A DNA stretch of 64,000 nt, from positions 314,754 to 378,753 of the forward strand of contig CAJJDP010000115.1 in the NCBI GenBank assembly GCA_905182995.1. Reading direction: 5' to 3'. Under the pieces are notes generated by a model that was not told the DNA's origin, did not search any database, and saw nothing but the letters and a program-made list of their open reading frames with translations. The position numbers and the translations under genes were made by a program. The DNA comes from Paramecium octaurelia. Its lineage: Eukaryota; Ciliophora; Oligohymenophorea; Peniculida; Parameciidae. Below are positions 25,801-36,869 of the stretch, piece after piece; within the stretch, counting starts at the first letter, position 1; each line of letters starts with the position of its first letter.

Positions 25801-26248
25801 TGTCAAAAAATAATAACTTGAATCCATTATGTTATTGAAAAAATTAGTATTTTTGCTTTGTTTGATTTACATGCAAGCTTAACCATTGATATAAAGTCTA
25901 CTATTGTTCTTTTGCCAATTATTTTTTGTTTGTGTTATAAGTTGTTTTTAATTTATTAGGTCAAAATTTGAATTGTTGATGATATTAATGAATGAAGCAC
26001 CAATAATGGCATTTACTTTTGTTAACATTACATTTTGCTCTGACTTCTCAAACTATTTTACCTCAAATACAAAAATATTAATAGGATTTATATAAATTGG
26101 ATTGCTTCTTGTTGGATTATTTGGCCCTATTATTAAATTTTTTAAGTAGCTCATTAATACTATAATTTCCTTTGTAAAATCAAATATGAAGTAGAAATTA
26201 AAACCAAAATAATTAACTCTATAATTTTTTTAAACATATCAACTTTGA
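22026..26248 (+). CDS. Cysteine-rich membrane protein with DUF4215-type CDDGN...DGC repeats
   Basis: ATG 22026 opens a signal peptide ([15 protein letters not shown]). The standard-code start 18 bp upstream is a GTG and is not used here. Exons: 22026-22306, 22332-22714, 22740-26248; both introns are 25 nt. The frame is then unbroken to TGA 26246-26248, about 1,390 residues. The N-terminal ~370 residues look like a beta-rich lectin-like domain. Cys-rich modules follow with at least four C-D-D-x-N-x-D-G-C motifs (near 23299, 24137, 24319, 24607), spaced by C-x2-C pairs, the hallmark of DUF4215/myxococcal cysteine-rich repeats. The C-terminal ~500 residues contain several hydrophobic helices (about 25120-25200, 25420-25480, 25690-25790, 25850-25960, 26070-26130). 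It is probably a cell-surface protein, in the same style as the giant gene upstream. Function is unknown. Confidence 0.85.
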
Positions 26249-26728
26249 CTAAAAAAGGATGAGATCAATTTTTTAATATATAAACAAAGCTTATAGACCA
26301 AATTTTTTTCTTTTATTTCAATATACCCTAAAGATTAAATTTAATCTAACTTATTAATTTAGTTTATATTAAATCGTCTTCATACACAGCCTACTAGGGT
26401 TTAATCATCATGCGCACGATTATTTAACAATACGATGGTTATATCAAAAATTTAATTGTCCAATCACAAAATCAACCAATTGTTAAGTCTTCTTTTTTTT
26501 GGTTCAATTATTACCAATTTCAAGAGCAAAGCACGCTGAATTAGATGCTTTTTTAATTCTGTAAGTAGCTGATAAAATAAGTTATAGATTAAAGGAAATA
26601 TTTTTCTTCCTACAAAATAATTGTAAATAAATTTAAGTTAAAAATCTTTTATTTTACCAATATCAATTGTATTTTTTTTTGTAATTTATTTTTCTAGTTT
26701 ATTTCCTCAATATATATCTTTTGTTATT
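26249..26728. other. Intergenic spacer
   Basis: AT-rich spacer with T-runs and no convincing coding frame after the DUF4215-like gene. Confidence 0.4.
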
Positions 26729-27149
26729 ATGATGTCAGATTAAAAGGCATTTTATGACGTAGGAATCAAAAAGAAAATATAAAATATAACAAATGAGGAA
26801 GAAATAAAAAGATGATTATTTGAAGGATAATTTTCAAATTTATTCAATATTTTTATATCAAGGAAATAAGTTAAATCTTTTTCTAAAAATTAAATAAATG
26901 AATTAGAAAACATTATTCTTATATTTGAAGGTATCCAAAATTTTGAAAAAGAAGGTTCTAATATTATTCGAATATTCTGTATAGCACCTTTAAAGGCATA
27001 AAGTTCTTGGAGAATAAATCATGAATGTATCATTATTCATAGATACCTTAGGTTCCTAAGAAAGAAACCAAAAAGGTCGATTCTTTATATAAAGGAATCA
27101 ATATAAATATTATTGAGGAATTTCGGTAACATTTTCGAGCTCACCTCAT
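26729..27149 (+). CDS. Hypothetical plus-strand gene running into telomere-type repeats
   Basis: ATG 26729 (MMSDQKAFYDVGIKKK) is followed by one continuous phase with a single in-frame TGA near 26813, then LFEGQFSNLFNIFISRKQ, INELENIILIFEGIQNFEKE and SWRINHECIIIHRYLRFL. The frame is still open when it meets the GGGTTT array at 27150, where it would encode Trp-Val repeats. So the natural 3' end is missing, as if the gene had been cut by telomere addition. No family is recognised. The single TGA could be decay or a base error. Confidence 0.4.
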
Positions 27150-28277
27150 GGGTTTGGGTTTGGGTTTGGGTTACGGTAGTTTTTTTTTTAATATATTCTT
27201 CTATGTGTAATCATGTCCAAAGGATTTGGTCGTTGAGGGTAATTGCCTAATCCACTCAATTATGTTTTCCAATTTATGTTTTAAATTGCATCAAATTATT
27301 TGAGTCTTACTTTAGTTAGACTAATTTAGACTTCAAAAGTTAATAACATCTCCTAAATCATATAACGCCTATGGTCTTTATGATTCAACTTTGAAAATGT
27401 AGACTCTACAATATGGTTTCAATTTTAAACATTGTAATCGTCAAGCCCATATGTGATCGAGAACAACGCTATCCCATTCAACTTATACTTCACAATGAAA
27501 TAGCTTTAATGAAGAATAATGTCTAACTTCATGAGTATTGATTATGAGGATCGACTGTAAGTCTGTAGATTCTTGCAGTTGACTTTATCAATAAAGTATA
27601 ATCTCAGGAACCATCTGTTTAATACTAAATAATAATTTTTAGTATCCATTTCATTAAGTATTTTAAATTGTAAATTGTTTTCAAATTGTTAAAGAGGATA
27701 TTCTAAAGTACCTTACCGCCATCTCTTGTCACAGAAATTATTCAATATTTGATATAACTCCGTTTATCTTTATCTTTTCTTGACGTACTAGTAGAATGCT
27801 GAGATGATATATGTTTTTTCTCAGATTCAAATCTTATTAGGATATTTTTTAATTTTTTCAAAACCGTTGCATCTGATTTCTTATTTATCAAAGTAATTAA
27901 ATTCTCACTCAAAATATTCTATAAAAGATCAGTCACAATGACATTTCTACTATTTGGCAGTTTATTGAATATGAATAAAGGATGGAATACTTTTAAGGAC
28001 TAATTTCTTCCTAATTCTTTTAATTGTTTGACAATTTCTACACAGTGATGTAAGTTTTTTAATTGGGTGATTGAAATCGCAACCAATGAAAAATTGTTAA
28101 TAACGGGAATTGCGATATTTAATCTTAGAATATTTGCCTCATTCTATGTTTAACTCCTAAAGTTTTTTATAGGTATATAATCACTAGATGGTTCAGAGTT
28201 AGAATTAATAGAATTAATGCAACTGCCATCTAAGTCAAATGCTGTAACAATAATAATAAATTAAACAAACAATTCAT
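27146..28277 (-). CDS. Hypothetical minus-strand gene, phase-broken 3' half
   Basis: ATG at 28277 (minus) with a 29-nt intron shortly after the start gives MNSFDLDGSCINSIN..., then a long clean stretch: NEANILRLNIAIPVINNFSL, CVEIVKQLKELGRNQSLKVF, DLLQNILSENLITLINKKSD, SEKKHISSQHSTSTSRKDKD. After about 27740 the frame shifts more than once (YLMKWILKIIIQYQTDGS; later MKLDIILHQSYFIVKYKLNG and HKDHRRYMIQEMLLTFEVQI). In the last frame it continues through the telomere-type repeat, encoding Asn-Pro repeats, to TGA 27148-27146. The second half is therefore either error-rich or decaying. No family is recognised. Confidence 0.5.
27150..27172 (+). repeat. Interstitial telomere-type repeat (GGGTTT)n
   Basis: Just under four perfect GGGTTT units on the plus strand (positions 27150-27172). 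Paramecium macronuclear telomeres are mixtures of GGGTTT and GGGGTT, with the G-rich strand running towards the chromosome end. Here the orientation fits a chromosome end on the right side of position 27150. The repeat is internal to the scaffold and only in one orientation. Confidence 0.85.
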
Positions 28278-28497
28278 TATCAAATCGGCTGTTAATATTA
28301 AAATTCAAAAATAGAATTACTGTAATTTTACAACAATTTTCACTGATTAATTAAAACTAAAAAGAAGATTAAAAGGATTGTAGAAAGGTCTTTATTTAAG
28401 AAATAATTACAATAATTCAATATATCTGCTTGATATTTTATTAAGCATTAATTTACAAATAAAATTCTATATATATTGATATTTATTTGAATAATTC

Positions 28498-29739
28498 TCA
28501 TAGTGGTTGATATTCTCGAATTTAAATTTCTTTAGATTAATCATCCCAAGTTATTAAATACTGACCATCATTGCTCAATTATCCAAATATAGAAAGAGTA
28601 TTAAATTGAATGGATTACTCAACGTTAAACCCATTATTTTCTGTCTTTCTTATTAAATTGACACATTATTTATGCTTATTCACTAATATCTATTTTTCTT
28701 TAATAAACTATTATGAAAATAATTGCCAATAATCAGTACCTTAATTTATAGTAATATTTTTTGTTTTAGTGAACTATTTGCTGACACTATTCATCTCATA
28801 AACATGCATCATGTTGCCATATCTTGGCTGAAATGTGAATAAATCATCGTTGATAAAACATAATCGATATCCTTGTTAATCAACTTTTATATTTTATATA
28901 ACAATCCACATTTTACTTTATTCAGAATACTCAATTACTAATATTCTATTATCTTATCCACAAGAAATAACTTTATCTTGTTGCTCGTTTAAACATAGTT
29001 AAAAAACATAACTAGTGTGATCAGTGATTGTTTATTAACAAGTCCATTCATTTTGTTTAATCCAAAACTTAATTGTATTATCTGAACTGCTAGAAATAAA
29101 AAGATCTTCATTGTTATTCAAAATTAAACAATTGATATAATGACTATGTTCTTTAATTATTTATGAGCAATTCCATTAACAATTATCATGGCTTGACCAA
29201 ATTAAAATAGATCCACCACTATCTCCAGAGATTAATTAATTTGATTTTTTCATGAAATTCAAAGTGAATACTTCGTTATTGTGTTAATATAAGGTTTGAA
29301 TTTATTTTATCATGCCCAATTTGAATTCATATATTTTTATTTGGTTATAACAACCAACTGCTACAATTGAACAATCCTCTTTAATTGCAATTACAAAGCA
29401 ATACTAGTCTTTCTTAATTGAATTATCTTTAATTATTTAATAAGTAAATAGTTTTGAATCAAATTAAGAACTTGGAGATTTCATTGATTTTATTTATGAT
29501 TATTATAATTAATTTGAATAATACTAATCTGATTATAATTAGATTTGAATTTGGTCTTTTAGTTGATGAATTGTTTAAAGGTTTAAGCTATTAAAGAATT
29601 TTTGAATAAAAGTTGGATTAAGGAATTATTGTAAATTATTTGTCTCTATTAATAATTAAAATATCAATTTAAAGAATTTGAAGAAATGATAGATGTTAAA
29701 TGGAATTTGGATCCATTAATTTATTCTTTTTATAATCAT
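28498..29739 (-). CDS. WD40-repeat protein
   Basis: One uninterrupted ciliate-code frame from ATG 29739 (minus) to TGA 28500-28498, 414 codons. The first ~120 residues are Gln-rich and coiled-coil-like (FNSLNLQTIHQLKDQIQIQL). WD40 blades follow, recognisable by GH/D...W ends: NQLISGDSGGSILIW, then EDLFISSSSDNTIKFW, VISCGQDNRILVIE and a last LSNDGQYLITWDD. Three or four blades are clear, so the propeller may be completed by less regular repeats. WD40 propellers act as protein-interaction platforms. In Paramecium many such genes carry an N-terminal zinc-binding module; weak Cys-containing sequence upstream (about 29,990-30,170) might be that part in another frame, so the true start could lie further upstream. 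Confidence 0.85.
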
Positions 29740-30279
29740 TTTAGACTTCTTTTTATAAAATCAATAATGTTATTGAAAAAGAAATTATTCTAGATTCTTG
29801 AGTTTCTAAAATTAGCAATTCTAATTTGGATTTTCTATGCTAATACTTGATTAATTCAATTTTATTGGTTTATGACATTTGGGCTTTTTAAGAAGATTAG
29901 ATAATTTATTTGCTTACATGATTTAAAATAATCCATTTTTCTTTAATATGTGATCAGTATGTATATTTTTGTTTCTATAGTTTATTATAACTGCTTCGTA
30001 AGTTTGAAGGTTTAATATATCTATTTACAAAGTTATGAATTTTCACTTTATCTCAAAATTAACAATTTCTAGTCAAACTTGTTTGAGATTCTTTACATTA
30101 GACCAAATTACTTTGTTTATTATTACATTTCCCAACCTGTACAATGATTTCTTTTGTTACCTACTCAACATCTTCATTTCACTAATGGTCTTGGTTAAAA
30201 CAGCTTATAATTAAAAAAAAAATAATATTTGGATATAAAATATATTATTTGTTGAAGATAAAAGTTAGCTTTTTTAATT

Positions 30280-30663
30280 ATGCAACAGTATGATTAAAAT
30301 AACTTTTAATAAATTTTATCTATTTTTACTGATCTAAATCAGATTAACACTAAATTCTAAATTCCTGAAGTTAAGATATATGGCACAACTCCTATAGATC
30401 GAAAATATAAGTCTAATTTTTTTTTAATTCTAAGATTTTATGAAATTTAATCGAGATGAATTTGAAAATATCTTTTAATGTCTTATGATGTTAAATTTTT
30501 TATAAAGTTAAGCATCAGTATGATTAGTAAAAAAATATTTATAACAAGAATTATATTGAGCTATTTAATCAATATTGTAGATCCACATATAAATCAAAAT
30601 TTCAAATTTCCATTTCATTTAGATATAACTAAATTTTTAGTTAGAGCATTGTTTGAGAAATGA
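30280..30663 (+). CDS. Hypothetical plus-strand gene with phase breaks
   Basis: ATG 30280 reads MQQYDQNNFQQILSIFTDLN, then KFQIPEVKIYGTTPIDRKYK up to a T10 run at about 30417. Beyond it two frames alternate (FMKFNRDEFENIFQCLMMLN, then KIFITRIILSYLINIVDPHI and FPFHLDITKFLVRALFEK) to TGA 30661-30663. The long homopolymer is a likely cause of the slip. No family is recognised. Confidence 0.35.
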
Positions 30664-30829
30664 ATCTGTAAAAAAAATTAACAAATTGGAATGCACTAAA
30701 GAAAAAAATGCCAATACTGTTCCTTAACTTAATACTAAAACATAGTAGCCAAGAGTTAATAATTAAAATTTAGAAATATAGTTAATATATTTATAACTTT
30801 TAAAATTTTAAGTCTTTCTCACTCCCATA

Positions 30830-33000
30830 GCTATGCTTGCCTTAAGACTATTATTTATAATATTATACGTTTTAAGAAATCCTGATTTCCAAAATCTCTT
30901 CATTTCATACCAAATACCAACCTTTCTGCCATTGTTATATGAACCATCATAGATGTATTAATTTCGACTAAATTGAAATTAAATTTTTGATTTACTCATA
31001 AAAATCCTCGCTGAGATCGATCCATTATCCATTTTTTTGGCCTTCCACATTCTCATCATAAGATCCACCACCTCTTTAACATATATTTGTTTATACATTT
31101 TCTCAAATACTTTATTTTCTCCTCTTTCCCTCCAATAATTATACCAAAATTTAATTTTCTTACCATCCTTATATTCACCTTAATACTTCACTTATTTCCA
31201 ACTAAAGTAATTAAGTTATTGATACTCATAAAACCAATCACATACTTCTACCCAAATCCCCACTTTTCTACCAAATCCATCATATAATCCACCACCTCTA
31301 AATAAACTCAAAAAATATTTCTACAGCCATTCTCTTTTTTTCCTCTTTAGATCAACTTCCCAAAATATATCCCATAGGCCAAACTTTTAACCACTTTTAT
31401 ATTCACCAATATAAATTATTTATGACTATCCTAATCCGTCTCCAAAATTCTTACTCAACTCGACCCATTTACCAACTTTTACATCCGGCGATTCTTCGTC
31501 ATACTATCCGCCACCTCTAAATTAGGCTAATGTATATCATCCTCTTACATGAGCTTGAATTCTTTATTTAATACTCTATCCCTAAAATGGGCATTCCATT
31601 AACCTACTTTTAACCCATTTATATATTCACCAGAATAGATGACTTAAATATATCTAGCATAAAAAATTAATAATACCTACTCCTAAAAGTTTCATAGCTC
31701 AATTCTATCCATTTTCCAATTTTTTAACCGTTTTCTCTCCAATCATATATACCTCCACCACTAAAATAATGACTATATTTGATATATTACATCTGCTCAT
31801 TCTTTCCATTAAACTTAAAATAAGTATTCCATCTACCAACTTTAACTCCTTTTCGATATTCTCCTTCAATAATAATTTAACTCTTTCTAAAGCAATATTT
31901 AATAATAATTTTTTCTACTCGTTAAATCCTTCACATAACTCAATCCATTTTCCAACCTTTTGATTTCTTTCTTGCTAATCATATACCCCTCCTCCTCTAG
32001 ATAAATTATTATATTCTCAATTACATCACTTCATTATTTCCATCAAACTTTAAATATGTATTCCATCTACCAATTTTTGCATCCTTTTGATATTCTCCTT
32101 TAAAACTAACTTAATTATCTCTATATGAATTATGAATCATTATAATATTTCTACTCATAAAACTCATCACTAAGCTCAATCCACATTCCAATTTTTTGAC
32201 CATCTCCATTTTCATCATAGCTTCCACCACCACTTAACAGCATAAAAATGAAAAATACAGATGCTCAAATAGTTAATCTTGTCCTTTAATTCTTAAATAA
32301 GTATCCCATTTACCAATTTTTTTACCATTTTGATACTCTCCACAGAAAGTAACTTAATTTAATCTAATTATTTGCATGGAATAATACTCCCAAAAATTAT
32401 TGGTTATCTCAGTCCATTTTCCAATCTTGTTTGATTGTTTATCGTACTATCCATATCCGCTAAATTAATTTTCATAAAATTGATTACATTACTTCATCCT
32501 CAAATATACTCCTCCATAATCCTATTTTCTAATCATCTAAATATTCTCCTACTTCATACACTTGACCATGACTATATTATCATTATTATATCAATTACCT
32601 GCAATAACATGGTATTGGTTCTTTCCATAAGCCTTATTTCAATCCTAATTCTGAGTAGTTTCCCCCTACTTCTTCTAAAATTAGACCTTTCCATCTTGCT
32701 GACCAGTTCCCAATTTTCTTATTATTTTAACCATATTATCCGAACCATCTTAGATGTTGTATTTTTTCTAGATTAATAATAGTTTTAGGATTCTCTTAAA
32801 AATCTTATATTTAATCACTAATTATTTAAGATTAGGGGGTCCTTACATGCCAAGTATCTATCCATTTATTGTTTTGCATATTAATTCCAAGTATTTATTA
32901 AATATGATTAGAAAATTGGTTTTTACAAATTAACGAAAGTTTGCATTCCAAATTGAACACTCCATTTCTTCTGTCCTTTCATCTGAAAATACATCTGCTG
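30830..33000 (-). CDS. Y-D-x-x-G-x-K-x-G-x-W repeat protein (MORN-like)
   Basis: The minus strand carries many copies of a motif of the form G-x-Y-D-x-(N)G-x-K-x-G-x-W-x-E, for example GQYDKQSNKIGKWTE (about 32440), EYQNGKKIGKWDTY (about 32340), EYQKDAKIGRWNTY (about 32090), EYRKGVKVGRWNTY (about 31840) and SYNNGRKVGIWYE (about 30920). Paramecium has a large family with alternating modules of this type, related to MORN repeats. The modules are in several phases, so the gene must contain micro-introns and probably some indels. Exact exon borders, start (near 32990) and stop were not resolved. In this strand TGA codons are few. The long standard-code plus-strand ORFs at 31087-32776 are the antisense shadows of these repeats. 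Confidence 0.6.
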
Positions 33001-33009
33001 TAATTTCCT

Positions 33010-33500
33010 TTTTTGGAAATATCATAATGGAAGAAATTATTTATTTGTAAAAATATTCAATACATTTATTAAATCTTTTACTACTTAATGAATAAGAAAC
33101 TGTTTAATACTATTGAGAATTTTTAATGTAATTAATAAGACTAATTCTGAGGACTTGTGAGAAATTTGGAAATCAAGTTCGAAATTGTTAATTTATTCGA
33201 TTAAATATTGAAAATGCAGAAAAATAATTTTACTTCACTTAATAACTTTTTAATTATATCGATCTGATTCTTCAAATCAACTGTTAAGATAGAATCCATA
33301 CACATACACAAACCTAGTAATAAGTATCCAATATCTATTCGATCCAAATATTGTTTTAAAAATAAAAGTTATATGAAAAAAAAACTCTTAATATAATCAT
33401 ACAAATAGGAAATCTGAATTTATAGTATGTGTTATTTGAATTAAATTTTAAAATAGCAATCATAAAATAAATCAATATTCATTGACAATTTCATTTAATA
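33010..33500. other. Spacer without assigned gene
   Basis: AT-rich stretch between two minus-strand genes. No convincing frame was found. Confidence 0.35.
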
Positions 33501-33559
33501 ATATGTGTTGTCAACAGAAAAAGATCGAGAGACTAGATGAATAAAAAAATAAACAATAT

Positions 33560-34100
33560 AAAACTTACATTAATGTTTTGTTACTGTAATGCCAAAAAGG
33601 TAGTTTATTATTTACTAAAAACTATCGATTTAGGTTATAGGACGATTTCGAACTTTAATATTTGATATATTTTATTATATGAACTTATTTATAATTTAAG
33701 ATCTTCCAAATTACATATTATCTACTCTTTTGTAGAGTTTAATTAAGCTATTAAAGCTTGTAATAATTCTAAGTTAGATTAATTAGTTAATTGTTGGATT
33801 AAAAGGTTCTCGTCAGTTAATTGCTAACCTTTTTTTCATTAAAATTAAAATTGATGTAGTTGGATAATAATTAAGCATCAATTTAATCTTGAATCAAATA
33901 CTCTTAAAATAATTTGAATGAATCTAAACTTTTTCAAGATTGCATTTGATTTTTTAAATATAATCAGATTCCCAGCAAATTAATCGTATGGCAACTAAAT
34001 TTTTTAACTTTAATTAATTAGTTATTCCAAAACTTCTTATTTTGTGGTTCCTTATTATCTTAGATATGCTAATCCAATTGTTAGAGATATTTATATAATC
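33560..34100 (-). CDS. Coiled-coil hypothetical protein
   Basis: Minus-strand coding signal read as DSFKLFQEYLIQDQIDAQLL, SNYINFNFNEKK, then after an A7 run (about 33836, one-base slip) GQQLTDENLLIQQLTNQSNL, LELLQALIAQLNSTKEQIIC and NLEDLKLQISSYNKIYQILK. A GTAAG-starting intron may follow near 33566. Heptad-like Leu/Ile spacing indicates a coiled coil. Start and stop are uncertain. No family is recognised. Confidence 0.4.
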
Positions 34101-34306
34101 ATTTTATCTGAAAACCACATTGTAGTTAATTTTCGCTTGAATCTTCAATAAAAAAATTTTCTATAAATTGAATTTTAATAGAATAAAAAATTGAAATCAT
34201 TACTTATAAAAACATATCTTAGATATTAAATATAAAAAATGATTTAGAAATTAGATATGAGATTAAAATGTTAAGAAGGTGATCATTAGGATGGGATAGA
34301 GACGAT

Positions 34307-35635
34307 ATGTTACAATTAATTTTGTAGTGAATATAGATTAAATAGTTTTTAATTTATTAAAGAATGTGATGATTTGATTGAAGATCTTAATTAATTTGTA
34401 GAAAGTCTCAATCAATCATTTTCTGTATTAAAAAGAGGAATCAGAGAAAAATATTCATTACAAAAAGAAAAAATAATAAAATTAAACTCATAGGATAATA
34501 AGGTTATAAAAGAAATCCAAAAACATTTATAGTCATCTATAAATTCTGAATAATATGACTTATTAATGAGTGATTAAATAATGATTACCAATCAAAATAT
34601 ATCTGTTTAAGAAAATGAATAAATTTAATAGTCAAACAATTAATAAATCATTATTAATAAGGAGAATACAGAAAAAACGTAATTATTAGTAGAAATGAGA
34701 GAGAAAGAAAATTAACTCTAAAATGATTTTTAAGATTTATAATCTTAGAGTATTTTTTAATAATATTTAGACTTTTAATTGAAGAAAGATATCTAACAAT
34801 AAATTGAAGCCAAAGATGGAGACAATAAAAGATTTAGAGAAGAAATAGATTCAGTTTAAAAAGAAATATATAAATAAAACACTTAATTTGAGAAAGATAT
34901 ATAAAAACTAGAAAATTTAATTAAAGTAAAAGATGAGGATATTGGCAACTTAAAAGGACAGATTGAATCTATCAATTAAATGAATATTTATCTTGAGAAG
35001 AGTTTGTATAACTTTAACCCAAATTATAGAGTTTTAAATAAAATCTTAGTAATTCTTTGATATTATTATTATAATAGTTATCATAATTTTAACAGCAGTT
35101 AACTTTTTCACCAACACATAAGGAGACTCATTGTTAAGTTACATAAAATGGGAAGATAGTTGAAAATGGTAACTTCTGTTTGTGCAATTAGACAATTCCT
35201 AAAAATGAAGTCACATAGTTTGCATTCAAAATTATTTAGCTAAATACTGTTTATTGTTATATTGGTATTGGGAATTTAGAGATAATATAAAAGAATTAGT
35301 TTTGTAGTGGTGTAGGTTGTGGAACTGGGTAATGGCTTATTCTTTTATTTAGATCTTATTTAATAAGGCCAGATAAATTGTTTTTTTCAAACCATGAACA
35401 AGATAAAAATGGGTAATAATCATCATTTGAATTCAAAACAAATGATGTTATTACAATAGAAGTAGATATGAAAAATAAAAATATCAAATGGACAAATTTG
35501 GATTCAAACCAATCCTTTGTAATTTTGATTAAAAATAAATTATTTTAGACTGCAAAAATAGAAACAAATTATGATTACTAACCTTGTGCGTGGGTCGGTG
35601 GTAATAAATTATAAATATTACAATAAATTATATGA
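34307..35635 (+). CDS. Coiled-coil protein with C-terminal SPRY-like domain
   Basis: Exons 34307-34323, 34346-35048 and 35078-35635, with introns of 22 and 29 nt, give 425 residues ending at TGA 35633-35635 and no phase breaks. Residues ~5-240 are a long Gln/Glu/Lys/Asn-rich coiled coil beginning KECDDLIEDLNQFVESLNQS. Residues ~250-410 resemble a SPRY/B30.2-type beta-sandwich: strands VTQFAFKIIQLNTVYCYIGI, GVGCGTGQWL, then SFEFKTNDVITIEVDMKNKN with IKWTNL, and a final CAWVGG. SPRY domains bind short peptides, and in many proteins the coiled coil oligomerises them. A related but broken copy appears downstream (40832-42306). The first exon is very short, so the start is the least secure part. 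Confidence 0.7.
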
Positions 35636-35696
35636 TTAGGATAATTATTTAAATATATATTAAATCTAATTCATATTTATTTTGAGATAAATTATG

Positions 35697-36512
35697 TTAT
35701 TTTTGCACTTTTAAAAAGAATATAATTACAACTCAAAAGGTAGATTTGAAGAAGATTGAGAAAAACACAAACTAAAATGACTTAAGAATTCTTAATTTGA
35801 TAACGGTTGGTCTAACTAAGGATGTTAATGATCCTCTAAAGAGATTTAAAATACCTTCATCATTAATCCCTAATAGGGAAAATTAAAAATATTGTTTAAT
35901 AGTTTCTTTTTTTAGGTTTATGGCAAGAGTGTGTCTAATATTCTTAAATTTCCTAAATTTCAAAAACTGGATCCACTTATGATGAAAGAGAGAATATTAA
36001 AATATCATTTGACTCTGCTACTATTTAACGATTATTAGTCGTTCAATCTTTCCCATACAAGTTTCAGTATATGCGATGCACTTATCTAACAGTGCAGCTC
36101 CAATCATAAATTATATCATAATTCAAATACTAGTTAGTTTTTCATACTTTAAGATGATCAGTCTTAAGGATTTCATATTTAATTTTTTTTGTATCTCTTA
36201 TAATTCTTTAAATAGAGCATTCGCCCCATAAATGTTTGCAATTAAATTTAATGTAACTCATCTCAAGAAAATGTACAACGTACACTGATGAATTTGGACT
36301 TAAGCTCTAAGTATTATATTAAGATTCACATCAATATAACAATATTGTTTTTAGAATGCTAAATAATTTCATTTTACTTATAGGAACTGGAACAGTAAGT
36401 ATAAAGCTATCAATAGATATTAATTTCTTATCAAAATTTAACTTAATTTAGTAACTTTTAGAATTTTATGATATTGTAATAAATTCATAGTTCAAAAGAA
36501 TCTTTCCTCTGA
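35697..36512 (+). CDS. Hypothetical protein, one intron, phase break
   Basis: After a likely slip in the T5 run near 35702 the frame reads KNIITTQKVDLKKIEKNTNQ, ILNLITVGLTKDVNDPLKRF and KIPSSLIPNRENQKYC. A 22-nt intron (35894-35915) follows, then YDERENIKISFDSATIQRLL and QSFPYKFQYMRCTYLTVQLQ, to a TGA at 36155-36157. A one-base shift in the T5 run near 36138 lets coding continue (DDQSQGFHIQFFLYLLQFFK, QENVQRTLMNLDLSSKYYIK) to TGA 36510-36512. No family is recognised. Confidence 0.45.
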
Positions 36513-36869
36513 ATTAATTGAATTAAGCTGTTGATACTCATATTGTCTGATTATCACATAAAGGAGTGATTAAAAAAGGAAAATGTTATGAATCAAGGGG
36601 TTGAAAGATAATTGATTTATCAATAACAAATACCTTGAACCAAAAATACACGGAAGAATGATTTTAATGAAATGATATTTGTGCTTTATACACCAATGCT
36701 CGAGAATGAGAATTTAATTTTGCTTGCTTAATTGAGATACAAATATCTAAGAAATTAAACTAAATGGACACAAAAAGCATAAATCGCAGTAAGCATAATT
36801 TATTAGAGCAAATATCATATGAAGACAAATTAAAATTTGCTCATGTCTAAGTTGTGTTTATTTCCTGCG

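Noticed and set aside
31087-32776. Plus-strand standard-code ORFs (up to 113 codons) with hydrophobic translations
   Set aside because: They are antisense to the minus-strand Y-D-x-x-G-x-K-x-G-x-W repeat gene, whose repeated motif proves the coding strand.
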